NCBI GenBank assembly: GCA_965227805.1
Contig: CBDDGJ010000003.1
Coordinates: 248,001-312,000 of the forward strand
Direction of reading: 5' to 3'
DNA: 64,000 nt
Source of the DNA: CBDDGJ01 sp965227805
GTDB taxonomy: Bacteria > Pseudomonadota > Alphaproteobacteria > RS24
In this document: piece after piece, positions 46,120 through 55,229 of the stretch
Layout of the letters: every line of letters starts with the position of its first letter
How positions within the stretch are numbered: the stretch's first letter is position 1
Made by a program: the position numbers and the translations under genes
The notes under the pieces: generated by a model
What the model was told of the DNA's origin: nothing
The model's input: the letters and a program-made list of their open reading frames with translations, nothing else
Database searches by the model: none

Positions 46120-48510
46120 TTACGCCCCGCGTAATTTGCCACCAGTTGCTTTTTCAACCGCTGCAATAATTTTTGCACTCACCGCGTCTATCTCGGCATC
46201 GGTTAATGTGGCGTGATGCGGTTGCATATCCACCTCAATCGCAATGGATTTTTTTCCCACCGCAACCCCTTTGCCGCTAAATATATCGAATATATGGGCA
46301 TCGCTTATCAGCTTTTTATCCGCCGCCCGCGCCGCACGTAAAACGTCAGCAGCCAGAATATCGGCATCAATCTCAAACGCAAAATCGCGTTTTACATGTT
46401 GCAAGTTAGAGATATGTAATGCCCCGCGCGCATGGCTGGTTTTGGCTTTGGGCAAGGCAATGGCATCAGGGAAGATTTCAAACGCAACCGCTTGCCCAGC
46501 AAGCCCAAAATGCCGCATTATTGTGGGATGCATTGCCCCAAAAAACCCGAAGGGCGCGCGCGGATTTTGGAATATCCGCCCCGCTTGCCCGGGATGATAA
46601 TGCGCCGGCACATCGCGGTCAACCCGCAGATTATCCACCCGCACGCCACATTGTGCCAAAAGCGTAAGCACATCCTGCTTTACGTCAAATAAATCGACCT
46701 CTCCGCGTGCCCCCTGCCAATGGCGCGGCGCTTTATGGCCATATCTTATGCCGCTTATGGCAAAACGCTGCCCCGCTTCATAGGTTTTGGAGAATTGCGG
46801 CGCGATTTCGAAAAAGGCTAAATCGCTAAATCCGCGATCTTCATTGCGTTTTATCGCACCAAGCAGGCTGGCCAAAAGCGACGGACGCAGATGCGCGGCT
46901 TCCGATGCAATGGGATTGGCCAAAACATAACACGCTTGCGCCGGCGCAAAACAGGCTGCATGCGCCGCTTCGATAAAAGAATAGGTCACGGTTTCAACCA
47001 AGCCGCGCGCCGCAAGCACACGTTTTGCTTTGGCAACGCGTTTTTGCATGGGGGTTAAATTGGGACGCACCACATCATGCAAACGCGGTAAGGCGACCGC
47101 ATCAACATGGTTAAGCCCATGAATACGAATAATTTCTTCCACCAAATCCGCCGCCCCATCAATATCCGGGCGCCAGGATGGCACGGCGACCTGCCAGCGC
47201 GCGCCAGCTGTAACCGCAAACCCCAATGCCTGCAAAATATCGTGCATATGCGTTTGCTCAAGCGCGATACCAGTAAGCTGTTTGACACGCGCTGGCGCAA
47301 ACTCAATCTGTTTGGGTGTGTGTTCATATACGCCTGCATGGGTGACATGGCTCGGCGTGCCGCCACAAATCTCCAGCACCATAGCCACCGCCAAAGCAAG
47401 CCCCATATCAACACTTTGCGGGTCAACACCGCGTTCAAACCGATAGCGCGCATCGCTTATAATATTATGCTGCCGCCCTGACCGGGCAATCGCCGCAGGG
47501 TTAAAATAAGCACTTTCAATAAATATATTTTGTGTGTGCGTTTCACAGGCCGAATAATCACCCCCCATAATACCGCCCAAGCCCAAAACACGTGCTTCAT
47601 CGGCAATCACACAATCTTGTGCGGTAAGCGTATAGTCTTTTTCATCCAGCCCTGTAAAACATTCCCCCGCACGGGCAAGGCGTGCCCCAATCGCACCGCT
47701 CACCCTATCTGCATCATAAACATGTAAAGGACGTGCCCGGTCATAGGAAATATAATTGGTAATATCAACCAGCGCATTTATGGGGCGCAATCCAATAGCG
47801 GTTAATCTATTTGCCAACCAGTCTGGCGAGGGCTTATTTTCTACCCCGCGAATAAGACAACCGGCAAATTGTGTGCATATGTCTCCCGTTATGTTTATAT
47901 TTATCGGATTATCAAATGCACCTTTTATATCCGGCATATGGTCTGGCTTTAATGTGCCGAGGCCAAAAGCAGCCAAATCGCGCGCAATGCCGCGCACACC
48001 CAGACAATCTGGCCGATTGGGAGTAATGGCAATTTCAATCACCGGGTCATCTACCCCCAAAGCCTGTGCCGCCGGTGTGCCAATCGCATAATTTTCAGAC
48101 ACGTCAATAATGCCGTCATGTGCGTCAGATAATTCAAGTTCAGCCGCAGAACACAACATGCCATGGCTTTCAATACCGCGAATTTTAGTCGCCTTAAGCA
48201 CCATGCTATTCGCCGGAATCGTCGCACCCACCGGCGCAAATATACCGCGCAAACCAGCCCGTGCATTAGGCGCCCCGCATATAACTTGCAGATCACCCTT
48301 ATCCGTTTTGATGGTGCATAATTTCAGCTTATCCGCATCCGGATGCGGCTCTGCCTTAATAATCTCGGCAACGCTAAAAGCGCGTAGCATATCTGCCCGA
48401 TCATATACATGCTCAACCTCTAGCCCGATCATTGTCAGCGCCTCGGTGAGCTCGCTTAGGTCTGCTTGCGTATCTAAATGGTCTTTTAACCAGGATAAGG
48501 TAAATTTCAT
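46120..48510 (-). CDS. pheT: Phenylalanine-tRNA ligase beta subunit
   Basis: PheT forms the alpha2beta2 phenylalanyl-tRNA synthetase with PheS. The 796-residue product shows the expected domain order: N-terminal MKFTLSWLKDHLDT, tRNA-binding EMAP-like domain (~40-150, HPDADKLKLCTI), B3/B4 editing domain, B5 domain, catalytic-like domain (VETVTYSFIE) and a C-terminal anticodon-binding ferredoxin-like domain (RDFAFEIDADI). It starts 9 bp after pheS. Length is normal. Confidence 0.97.
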   Translation of the reverse strand: MKFTLSWLKDHLDTQADLSELTEALTMIGLEVEHVYDRADMLRAFSVAEIIKAEPHPDADKLKLCTIKTDKGDLQVICGAPNARAGLRGIFAPVGATIPANSMVLKATKIRGIESHGMLCSAAELELSDAHDGIIDVSENYAIGTPAAQALGVDDPVIEIAITPNRPDCLGVRGIARDLAAFGLGTLKPDHMPDIKGAFDNPININITGDICTQFAGCLIRGVENKPSPDWLANRLTAIGLRPINALVDITNYISYDRARPLHVYDADRVSGAIGARLARAGECFTGLDEKDYTLTAQDCVIADEARVLGLGGIMGGDYSACETHTQNIFIESAYFNPAAIARSGRQHNIISDARYRFERGVDPQSVDMGLALAVAMVLEICGGTPSHVTHAGVYEHTPKQIEFAPARVKQLTGIALEQTHMHDILQALGFAVTAGARWQVAVPSWRPDIDGAADLVEEIIRIHGLNHVDAVALPRLHDVVRPNLTPMQKRVAKAKRVLAARGLVETVTYSFIEAAHAACFAPAQACYVLANPIASEAAHLRPSLLASLLGAIKRNEDRGFSDLAFFEIAPQFSKTYEAGQRFAISGIRYGHKAPRHWQGARGEVDLFDVKQDVLTLLAQCGVRVDNLRVDRDVPAHYHPGQAGRIFQNPRAPFGFFGAMHPTIMRHFGLAGQAVAFEIFPDAIALPKAKTSHARGALHISNLQHVKRDFAFEIDADILAADVLRAARAADKKLISDAHIFDIFSGKGVAVGKKSIAIEVDMQPHHATLTDAEIDAVSAKIIAAVEKATGGKLRGA

Positions 48511-48519
48511 GGGATGCCC

Positions 48520-49611
48520 CTAACCTTCCGCAAGTCCGCGCGCCAAATGCGGTATATCCAAAGGCAAAAACCCATAATGACGCAACCATCTTATATCGGC
48601 ATCAAAAAAGCCGCGCAAATCGGGAATGCCATATTTCAACATAGCGAGGCGATCCACCCCCATGCCAAAGGCAAAGCCCTGATAAATTTCGGGGTCAAGC
48701 CCCACTTCCCTAAGCACGCGTGGATGCACCATGCCGCTCCCGCCAATTTCCATCCACCCTGTTCCTTCACCAACTTTCAACACGCCATCTTCATGCACGC
48801 ATTGCATATCCACTTCCATACTCGGCTCGGTAAAGGGGAAATAGCTGGGGCGAAACCGCAAGGCGACATTATCTACCTCAAAAAAAGCGGAGAGACATGT
48901 TTGTAACGTCCATTTCAAATGCCCCAAATGCGTATGCTTATCAACAACCAGCCCTTCTATTTGGTGAAACATGGGCGTATGCGTCTGGTCGCTATCGCAA
49001 CGATATGTGCGCCCCAAGGCAACGAACCGAAAAGGCGGCGTGCCCGCCTGCATGGTGCGAATTTGCACCGGGCTTGTATGAGTGCGTAATACAGTTGCGC
49101 CATCATCTTCTGCCTGGTCAAGATAAAATGTATCATGCATTTGTCGCGCAGGGTGGGTTTCGGGAATATTAAGGGCGGTAAAATTATAATAATCGCTTTC
49201 AATATCCGGCCCCTCCGACAGGGTAAATTCCATCGCGGCAAAAATTTCGGTAAGCTCATCCATCACCTGGCTTACCGGATGAACACGCCCTTGCATGGTG
49301 GAAGCCTGTAAAACCGGCAGGCTTATATCCTGCATGTCCGCGGCAAGTTTGGCAGTAAGGGCGGCGTCTTCCAGCACCGCCTTACGCGCGGCAATCGCGG
49401 CGGTAATGCGCGTTTTAAGGCCATTAATTTGGGCGCCCTTTTCCTGCCGTTCTTCGGGCGGCATAGTGCCCAGTGTTTTGAGTAAGGCCGATATGCGCCC
49501 TTTTTTGCCCAGCGCCCCGACGCGGATATCTTCAAGGGCTTGTAAATCGACACTTTGTTCAATTTGTGCCGTTAAGTGTGCAGCCAGCGCGTCAAGATTT
49601 TCGTCACCCAT
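48520..49611 (-). CDS. pheS: Phenylalanine-tRNA ligase alpha subunit
   Basis: PheS carries the class-II aminoacylation site. The 363-residue product has an N-terminal coiled-coil, then class-II motifs: motif 1 around HPARQMHDTFYL, motif 2 FRFVALGRTYRCDSDQTHTPMFHQIEG, and motif 3 FAFGMGVDRLAMLKYG. It follows rplT by 18 bp and precedes pheT, the widespread rpmI-rplT-pheST arrangement. Confidence 0.97.
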   Translation of the reverse strand: MGDENLDALAAHLTAQIEQSVDLQALEDIRVGALGKKGRISALLKTLGTMPPEERQEKGAQINGLKTRITAAIAARKAVLEDAALTAKLAADMQDISLPVLQASTMQGRVHPVSQVMDELTEIFAAMEFTLSEGPDIESDYYNFTALNIPETHPARQMHDTFYLDQAEDDGATVLRTHTSPVQIRTMQAGTPPFRFVALGRTYRCDSDQTHTPMFHQIEGLVVDKHTHLGHLKWTLQTCLSAFFEVDNVALRFRPSYFPFTEPSMEVDMQCVHEDGVLKVGEGTGWMEIGGSGMVHPRVLREVGLDPEIYQGFAFGMGVDRLAMLKYGIPDLRGFFDADIRWLRHYGFLPLDIPHLARGLAEG

Positions 49612-49629
49612 AAGTAAGTCAGTTACGGT

Positions 49630-49986
49630 TTAGCCACGCGCAGCACGCGCCTTTTCCACCAGCGCCTCAAACGCCTCTGGCTGATGCACGGCCAAATCGG
49701 CCAGCATTTTACGGTCTATCGCTATATTGGCTTTTGTAAGGCCATCGATAAAGCGACCATAAGTCAGCCCATGCATCCGACTTGCTGCATTGATGCGTTG
49801 AATCCACAAAGCACGAAAATTACGCTTGCGGGCGCGCCGGTCGCGATAGGCATATTGCCCCGCTTTGGTTGCGGCTTGTTTGGCAACTTTAATGGTGTTC
49901 TTACGACGCCCATAATAGCCTTTAACCTGTTTTAGAACTTTTTTATGGCGTGCATGTGATGTCACACCGCGTTTTACACGAGACAT
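49630..49986 (-). CDS. rplT: 50S ribosomal protein L20
   Basis: The 118-residue basic protein starts MSRVKRGVTSHARHKKVLK and has YRDRRARKRNFRALWIQRINAA, both diagnostic for L20, which binds 23S rRNA early in 50S assembly. In many bacteria it represses the rpmI-rplT operon by binding its leader. It lies 12 bp after rpmI. Confidence 0.97.
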   Translation of the reverse strand: MSRVKRGVTSHARHKKVLKQVKGYYGRRKNTIKVAKQAATKAGQYAYRDRRARKRNFRALWIQRINAASRMHGLTYGRFIDGLTKANIAIDRKMLADLAVHQPEAFEALVEKARAARG

Positions 49987-49998
49987 GGCTTAATCCTC

Positions 49999-50196
49999 CT
50001 AGCGATAAGGTAAAAATTTACGCACGGTGGCGGAATCAGAGTCCGCAACGAGCTTCATGCCGCGCTTATTACGAATTTGCTTACTACTGCGCTTGATCAT
50101 GCCATGGTTTTTGCCGGTATGAGCAACGCGCAATTTTCCCGATGCTGTAAATTTGAATCGCTTTTTGGCACCACTTTTGGTTTTCATTTTGGGCAT
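49999..50196 (-). CDS. rpmI: 50S ribosomal protein L35
   Basis: The 65-residue basic protein begins MPKMKTKSGAKKRFKFTASG, the L35 signature. It is the first gene of the rpmI-rplT-pheS-pheT run. In most bacteria infC lies directly upstream; here a plus-strand glycerophosphodiesterase gene separates them, so the 178-bp region 50197-50374 must hold a separate promoter. Confidence 0.97.
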   Translation of the reverse strand: MPKMKTKSGAKKRFKFTASGKLRVAHTGKNHGMIKRSSKQIRNKRGMKLVADSDSATVRKFLPYR

Positions 50197-50374
50197 TTTG
50201 CATCTCCTATACTTAAAATTTAGCTATTCACTTATATGCATTTCAAACCAGCACGGCAGCCCTTTAGCCGGCATGGTTTATTCAATCTGGTTCTTATACG
50301 CAAAATAGCACAAAATGCAAGGGGAACAGATATGTTAAAATTGACAAAAACGCATTTTTTGTTCACATAGTCCT

Positions 50375-51313
50375 ATGCATAGTCCCTTAAATATTGCCCA
50401 TCGCGGGGGCGCTGATTTATGGCCGGAAAATACGCTGGAAGCCTTTGCCCGTGCCAGTGAACTGGGTGCTGATGGGATAGAGTTTGACCTGCAATTAAGC
50501 CGCGATGCAAAACTGGTCATTCATCACGATCCACAACTTAAGCCCGCTGCAACGCAATATGAAGGCGTTTTTCTAACCCCACCCACACCGCGTATTGATA
50601 CATTAAGTTATGCAGAATTACAAAATTATCATATCGGCATGCTTGACCCGCAAAGTCCCTATGGGGAAAAACGCAAGGGGCGGGAAAATATGGCAAACCT
50701 CACCATGCCTGATTTTGATGCGCTTTGTGATCTGGTGCGCGCGCAGGCATCAGCAGATTTTCATCTTTACGCCGAATTAAAAACCGAACTTTTAACAGAT
50801 AATAAACAGGCCGAAGCCATTGCCGCACGCTTTATTGAGGCTTTGGGGCGGCATAAGGATTTATTTGCACAAATAATTGTGATGAGCTTTGATTGGCGCA
50901 CCCTAAACGCCATACGCGCCGTCTACCCAATGATTGCACATGCCTATCTCACATTACCCTTTGCCATAACCGACCCCACACAAGCTATATCAAACGCAAA
51001 TAAAAATACGCAACGCCTGCGGGCGGGCGCGCAAAACAGTGCACCATGGTGGAACAATATTGATTGGCGCCGCCAGCCAGGTGATACGCATGGGGAAAAA
51101 ATTATCCACGCCATTCACGCCGCTGGTGGGCGCGGATGGAGCGCCTATTACAAAGATATTACGCCAACATTATGCGCCTTAGCTAAATCGCTGGACATGC
51201 GCATTGCAGCGTGGACAGTGAATGAAGCAGAAGATATGCGCCGCCTTGCAGATTTAGGCACAGATGCCATCATCACCGACCGGCCAGATATATTTCAGCA
51301 CAGTTTTTCTTAA
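50375..51313 (+). CDS. Glycerophosphodiester phosphodiesterase
   Basis: The 312-residue product has the GDPD signature: IAHRGGADLWPENTLEAF (His9, Arg10, Glu18), GIEFDLQ (Glu36, Asp38) and VIHHD (His51), followed by DAIITDRPD at the C terminus. It hydrolyses glycerophosphodiesters to glycerol-3-phosphate and alcohol. No signal peptide is seen, so it is probably the cytosolic UgpQ type. It is inserted on the opposite strand between infC and rpmI. Confidence 0.93.
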   Translation: MHSPLNIAHRGGADLWPENTLEAFARASELGADGIEFDLQLSRDAKLVIHHDPQLKPAATQYEGVFLTPPTPRIDTLSYAELQNYHIGMLDPQSPYGEKRKGRENMANLTMPDFDALCDLVRAQASADFHLYAELKTELLTDNKQAEAIAARFIEALGRHKDLFAQIIVMSFDWRTLNAIRAVYPMIAHAYLTLPFAITDPTQAISNANKNTQRLRAGAQNSAPWWNNIDWRRQPGDTHGEKIIHAIHAAGGRGWSAYYKDITPTLCALAKSLDMRIAAWTVNEAEDMRRLADLGTDAIITDRPDIFQHSFS

Positions 51314-51315
51314 AT

Positions 51316-51852
51316 TTATTTAGGGGCAAGCACCATCATCATTTGCCGTCCTTCAAGGGTAGGTATCGCCTCGACTTTAGCAAACTCATCTGTATCATCT
51401 TTTACCCGCTCAAGCAGCGCCATACCCAATTCCTGATGCGCCATCTCGCGCCCACGAAAACGCAATGTAACCTTCACCTTATCGCCACCATCAATAAATT
51501 TGGTGATGCTGCGCATTTTGACATTATAATCATGCGTATCAATATTGGGACGCATTTTGATTTCTTTCACATCAATGGTTTTTTGTTTTTTGCGCGCTTC
51601 GCTTGCTTTTTTCTGTTCTTGATATTTTAGTTTCCCGTAATCGAGTATTTTGCATACGGGTGGCGATGCTGTGGGCGACACCTCAACCAAATCCAATCCC
51701 TGTTCTTCGGCAATGGCAAGGGCGCTATCAATATCGACAACACCGTGTTTTTCCCCATTCGCATCAATCAGCAAAACTTTAGGGCTGGTGATGGCACCGT
51801 TTACGCGCGTGCCTTCGCGAGAAGGCGACGCAGATACTGGTCTTTTGACGAT
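51316..51852 (-). CDS. infC: Translation initiation factor IF-3
   Basis: IF-3 binds the 30S subunit, keeps it apart from 50S and monitors the start codon. The first canonical-looking start, TTG at 51774, would remove the conserved N terminus. Translating upstream gives VKRPVSASPSREGTRVNGAI, the standard alphaproteobacterial IF-3 opening, beginning at an ATC (51850-51852) 6 bases after a perfect AAGGAG. The start at AUC gives 178 residues, a normal length. The ends carry LIDANGEKHGVV and the C-terminal domain VTLRFRGREMAHQ. Confidence 0.93.
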   Translation of the reverse strand: MVKRPVSASPSREGTRVNGAITSPKVLLIDANGEKHGVVDIDSALAIAEEQGLDLVEVSPTASPPVCKILDYGKLKYQEQKKASEARKKQKTIDVKEIKMRPNIDTHDYNVKMRSITKFIDGGDKVKVTLRFRGREMAHQELGMALLERVKDDTDEFAKVEAIPTLEGRQMMMVLAPK

Positions 51853-51864
51853 GATATACTCCTT
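51850..51864 (-). promoter_or_regulatory. infC ribosome-binding site with AUC start codon
   Basis: AAGGAG (51859-51864) is followed by TATATC and then the ATC start (51850-51852). A second ATC directly before it is too close to the ribosome site. In Escherichia coli, infC begins with AUU, and IF-3 lowers its own synthesis by rejecting that codon; the same control is likely here. Confidence 0.75.
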
Positions 51865-51925
51865 ATGATTGTTTACATATCAAACCTATGATTTAGCTGT
51901 GTTTTAGCTTAAGTCAACAGGCAAA

Positions 51926-52273
51926 TCAATTTTCGCGTGATGGTTTTTCATTTATCCAGACTGGACGCGGCCATATAAAAAAGCGTAAGAACCCATAATG
52001 CGGCGGAAACGGATTGATGATTTTATCAAAACGTCGCCAAGAAATGCGCCGGATAAGGGCTAAAAAACCCTTAAACCCCAAACGTTGCCAATACCATATT
52101 TCATCCGCCCGCACCGCCTCGGCAGATTGATGCGGCAAAATCAATACGGTCAAGCTATCGCTTTTATCATACTGCGCCTCAATCGCCACACGCAAGCATG
52201 CCTCAGGTGCCCCGCATCCTATCAGCAATATCCCTCCGGGTTCACGAATTTTGCGCTTTGCCGGCTTAGGCAT
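51926..52273 (-). CDS. Hypothetical protein downstream of a glycosyltransferase gene
   Basis: The 115-residue product opens with a Rossmann-like strand-loop (ILLIGCGAPE) and has RRFDKIINPFPPHYGFLRFF. It overlaps the glycosyltransferase gene by 8 bp and so is probably in its operon. It could be the N-terminal half of a GT9-like (heptosyltransferase-type) fold, without the nucleotide-sugar domain, but this is a guess. I do not recognise a family. Confidence 0.55.
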   Translation of the reverse strand: MPKPAKRKIREPGGILLIGCGAPEACLRVAIEAQYDKSDSLTVLILPHQSAEAVRADEIWYWQRLGFKGFLALIRRISWRRFDKIINPFPPHYGFLRFFIWPRPVWINEKPSREN

Positions 52274-53426
52274 GAAAAAAATCTTGATAACAATTTAACG
52301 TGGCGGCACACATTTTCTGTGTGGTGTAATGGGCACACACATATGCCCGCGCCGCTTGCCCCATCGCGGTGCGCTGTTTAACTGATAAAGCCATCACCCT
52401 TTCAATCGCCTGTGCCAAAGCCTGCGCATTTTGCGGCGGCACCAGCATACCGCTTTCTTGGGTAATGGTTTCACGAAACCCACCCGCATCACTGGCAATC
52501 ACCGGGCGCGATGCCGCTTGTGCCTCAATCGCCGTGCGCCCGAAAGGTTCCGCCTCAATCGAAGGCACAATAGTTATATCGCTTGCCGCATAAGCACGGG
52601 GCATATCGTCCACCAGACCCGCAAAAATAATATTTTGTTCAATGCCCCCGGTTTTTGCCCGGGCTTTAAGCGCCGCCACATATGCATCACGCCCCTGTGC
52701 ATCACCTGCCAACACCACATAGGGTGTTATATTTTTTTGCGCCAATAGTGTTAAGGCCTCAAGCAATATCATTTGCCCTTTCCATTTGGTTAGGCGGGCG
52801 GGGCACAAAATTACAAAAGCATCATCTGTCACACCCCATGCGCGCCTTTGTGCCCTTATTTGTATCTTGTTAAAACGCGTCACATCCAGCATATCTGTAT
52901 CGCAACCGCGGGGGATTACATGGATTTTTTGCCGATCAATCTTATGGACACGCTCAATCTCATCCGCTGTAAATTGTGAATTGGCAATAACCGCCTGCCC
53001 CCGCGTCATCACCGCGTTATAAAACACTTTTATGGCAGGCCCTTTGGATACTTTGCTGTGATATGTCGTAAGAAAAGGAATGGCGCATTTTTTCGCGGCA
53101 AAATAGCAAGACCAGGCCGGCGCGCGCGAACGTGCGTGAATAATATCAACCCCCGCTTGCAGGATAAGCCTGCTAAGCCGCGCACTATTGCGCCAGACGG
53201 TCCAGATATTTTTAGATGCCACTGGCATATGGATAATCTCGCCGCCGCCGGCACGAATATCGGCTTCAAGCCGCCCGCCCTCGCTTACAACCAAAGCCCG
53301 GCCACCTGCCTGCTTTATGGCTGTCGCAATCTGCACCGTTGTGGTTTCCGCCCCGCCAATATCTAGGCGCGGCACAACTTGTAAAATTGTTTTACCAGAA
53401 AGATCAGGAACATTATGGTCTTGCAT
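52266..53426 (-). CDS. GT4-family glycosyltransferase
   Basis: The 386-residue product has a GT-B fold: ILQVVPRLDIGGAETTTVQIA at the start, VDIIHARSRAPAWSCY, VIANSQFTADEI, VILCPARLTKWKGQMILLEAL, and ITIVPSIEAEPFGRTAIEAQAASRPVIASDAGG, the EX7E-bearing segment. It probably acts in lipopolysaccharide or other envelope glycan synthesis. The start at 53426 (MQDHNVPDLSGKT) is chosen with an AGGG nine bases upstream; the earlier in-frame ATG at 53465 would add a spurious-looking leader. Confidence 0.92.
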   Translation of the reverse strand: MQDHNVPDLSGKTILQVVPRLDIGGAETTTVQIATAIKQAGGRALVVSEGGRLEADIRAGGGEIIHMPVASKNIWTVWRNSARLSRLILQAGVDIIHARSRAPAWSCYFAAKKCAIPFLTTYHSKVSKGPAIKVFYNAVMTRGQAVIANSQFTADEIERVHKIDRQKIHVIPRGCDTDMLDVTRFNKIQIRAQRRAWGVTDDAFVILCPARLTKWKGQMILLEALTLLAQKNITPYVVLAGDAQGRDAYVAALKARAKTGGIEQNIIFAGLVDDMPRAYAASDITIVPSIEAEPFGRTAIEAQAASRPVIASDAGGFRETITQESGMLVPPQNAQALAQAIERVMALSVKQRTAMGQAARAYVCAHYTTQKMCAATLNCYQDFFHA

Positions 53427-53517
53427 AATCATAAGCCCTGTATAAACCATCACTTGCATAATCACTATAAATAAAATAGGGTTAAGATGATATTTTTAAG
53501 AGGGGAAAAGCGATAAA

Positions 53518-54462
53518 ATGGATATAGTATTTTCTAACGAACAATTAAGCACCACCCCGCAAAGTGCATTTGCAGTTCTGGATGATTTTCCCTATGCGCC
53601 GCATTATCTTGACTGGCAGGGGCTACGCATGGCCTATATTGATGAAGGCGCGCGTGATGCGCCCATTGCTTTATTGATACATGGTGAACCGACATGGAGT
53701 TATCTTTATCGCAAAATGATACCGCCATTATTAGCTGCAGGCTATCGATGTATTGCACCTGATCATATCGGCTTTGGGCGTTCTGATAAGCCGGTCGATG
53801 ATAATTTTTATACCATTGCCCGCCATAGCGCATGTTTGCGCCATTTCATCGAAACGCTCGACTTACAAAATATCACCCTATTTTGCCAGGATTGGGGCGG
53901 ACCAACTGGCTTGCGTCAGGCGGTTGATATGCCGGCGCGCTTTTCTTGCCTCACCATATTAAACACATGGCTACACCATGCGGATTATGACTATAGCGCG
54001 GCCATAAAATTGTGGCGCGATGCGGCAACCCATCCTTACTGGCTCGCCTGGCGCGAAGGTGATTTACCGTGCGGACAAATCGTTATGCGTAGCTTATCGC
54101 GCCGCCCGCAACAGGCCGAAAAAATCATTGCCGCCTATGAAGCCCCTTTTGCCGAAAAAGGACGTAGCAAAGCTGGCGCCCGCCGCTTTCCATTTTGCAT
54201 CCCCTTCGCTGAACCCGAATTAGGTGATGCTGCCGAACAACAACGCTGCTTCGACGCACTGAAAGTAATGGATGTGCCTAAACATTTTATTTTTGGCGAA
54301 GATGACAGAATTTTCTCTACCGACTGGGGATATAAATGGAGCAGGCTTTGTGCCAATGCAACCTTTGATAGCATCCCCCGCGCGGGGCACTTCTGCCAGG
54401 AAGATGCGGGCGAAGACATTGTCGACGTTTTCCTCAATCGCCGTAATGAAGCATCAAAATAA
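53518..54462 (+). CDS. Haloalkane dehalogenase-like alpha/beta hydrolase
   Basis: The 314-residue product carries the haloalkane dehalogenase pattern: HGEPTWSYLYRKM, APDHIGFGRSDKP, nucleophile Asp125 in CQDWGGP with the halide-stabilising Trp126, an acid at Asp262/Asp263 (FGEDDRIF) and catalytic His291 in GHFCQED. These enzymes remove halogens from alkyl halides, but natural substrates of most homologues are unknown. The next hydrolase gene starts at its last stop base. The ribosome site GAGGGGAAAAG precedes the ATG. Confidence 0.9.
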   Translation: MDIVFSNEQLSTTPQSAFAVLDDFPYAPHYLDWQGLRMAYIDEGARDAPIALLIHGEPTWSYLYRKMIPPLLAAGYRCIAPDHIGFGRSDKPVDDNFYTIARHSACLRHFIETLDLQNITLFCQDWGGPTGLRQAVDMPARFSCLTILNTWLHHADYDYSAAIKLWRDAATHPYWLAWREGDLPCGQIVMRSLSRRPQQAEKIIAAYEAPFAEKGRSKAGARRFPFCIPFAEPELGDAAEQQRCFDALKVMDVPKHFIFGEDDRIFSTDWGYKWSRLCANATFDSIPRAGHFCQEDAGEDIVDVFLNRRNEASK

Positions 54463-55229
54463 TGCACGAAGCCGCACCATATTTTACATATGATAATCCG
54501 CATTTCGGCACACAAAATCTTGCTTTCGAAACTATAGACGGCGCACAGCCCGGCATTATATTTTTAGGCGGGTTTCACTCTGACATGACCGGCACAAAGG
54601 CGCAATTTCTGGCTGAGTGGGCGCGACAAAATAAGCAATCTTTTTTACGGTTTGATTATTTCGGGCATGGCCAGTCAAGCGGTGACTTTACCCAGGGCAC
54701 ACTAAGCGGCTGGCGTTATGAGGTAAACGCGCTGCTAGCGGCCTATAGAACCGATAAGCAAATTCTTATTGGCTCGAGCTTTGGTGGTTTCCTATCGGTG
54801 CTCGCCGCTTTGGATAATCCGGAGCATATTGCTGCGCTTATTTTAATCGCGCCTGCAATTGATATGACTGAACGGCTTATGTGGGCGCAATTTGATGATA
54901 CGCAACGCACAGAGCTTAAGCAAAATGGCTTAACCTATATGCGCTCCGATTATGACCCGCAAGGGTATCCCATAAGCAAAACACTGATTGAAGACGGGCG
55001 CGCGCATTGCCTGCTCACTGCTCCTATAGAGCTGGATATTCCCATCCATATTCTGCATGGCATGCAAGATAATGCCGTTCCCTGGCAGCTATCGGTAGAA
55101 CTCGCCGAACGTCTTACCGGCACCACGACCGAGTTGCATTTTTTTGCACAAGGCGATCATTCCCTATCTGCCCCGGAGAATCTGGCCGCTTTGCACTATC
55201 ACCTAACCAGTGTGCTTGGGCGTATCTAA
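54462..55229 (+). CDS. ABHD10-like alpha/beta hydrolase
   Basis: The 255-residue product resembles ABHD10 (mitochondrial S-depalmitoylase): LGGFHSDMTGTKA, RFDYFGHGQSSGDF, nucleophile in GSSFGGFL and a His in QGDHSLS near the C terminus. It overlaps the haloalkane dehalogenase gene by one base (TAATG), so the two are translated together. Its end overlaps the convergent SDR gene by 4 bp. Confidence 0.88.
   Translation: MHEAAPYFTYDNPHFGTQNLAFETIDGAQPGIIFLGGFHSDMTGTKAQFLAEWARQNKQSFLRFDYFGHGQSSGDFTQGTLSGWRYEVNALLAAYRTDKQILIGSSFGGFLSVLAALDNPEHIAALILIAPAIDMTERLMWAQFDDTQRTELKQNGLTYMRSDYDPQGYPISKTLIEDGRAHCLLTAPIELDIPIHILHGMQDNAVPWQLSVELAERLTGTTTELHFFAQGDHSLSAPENLAALHYHLTSVLGRI

Noticed and set aside
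47055..47453. 132-codon frame inside pheT on the same strand
   Set aside because: It is an out-of-frame shadow of the intact pheT reading frame, which carries all the family's motifs.
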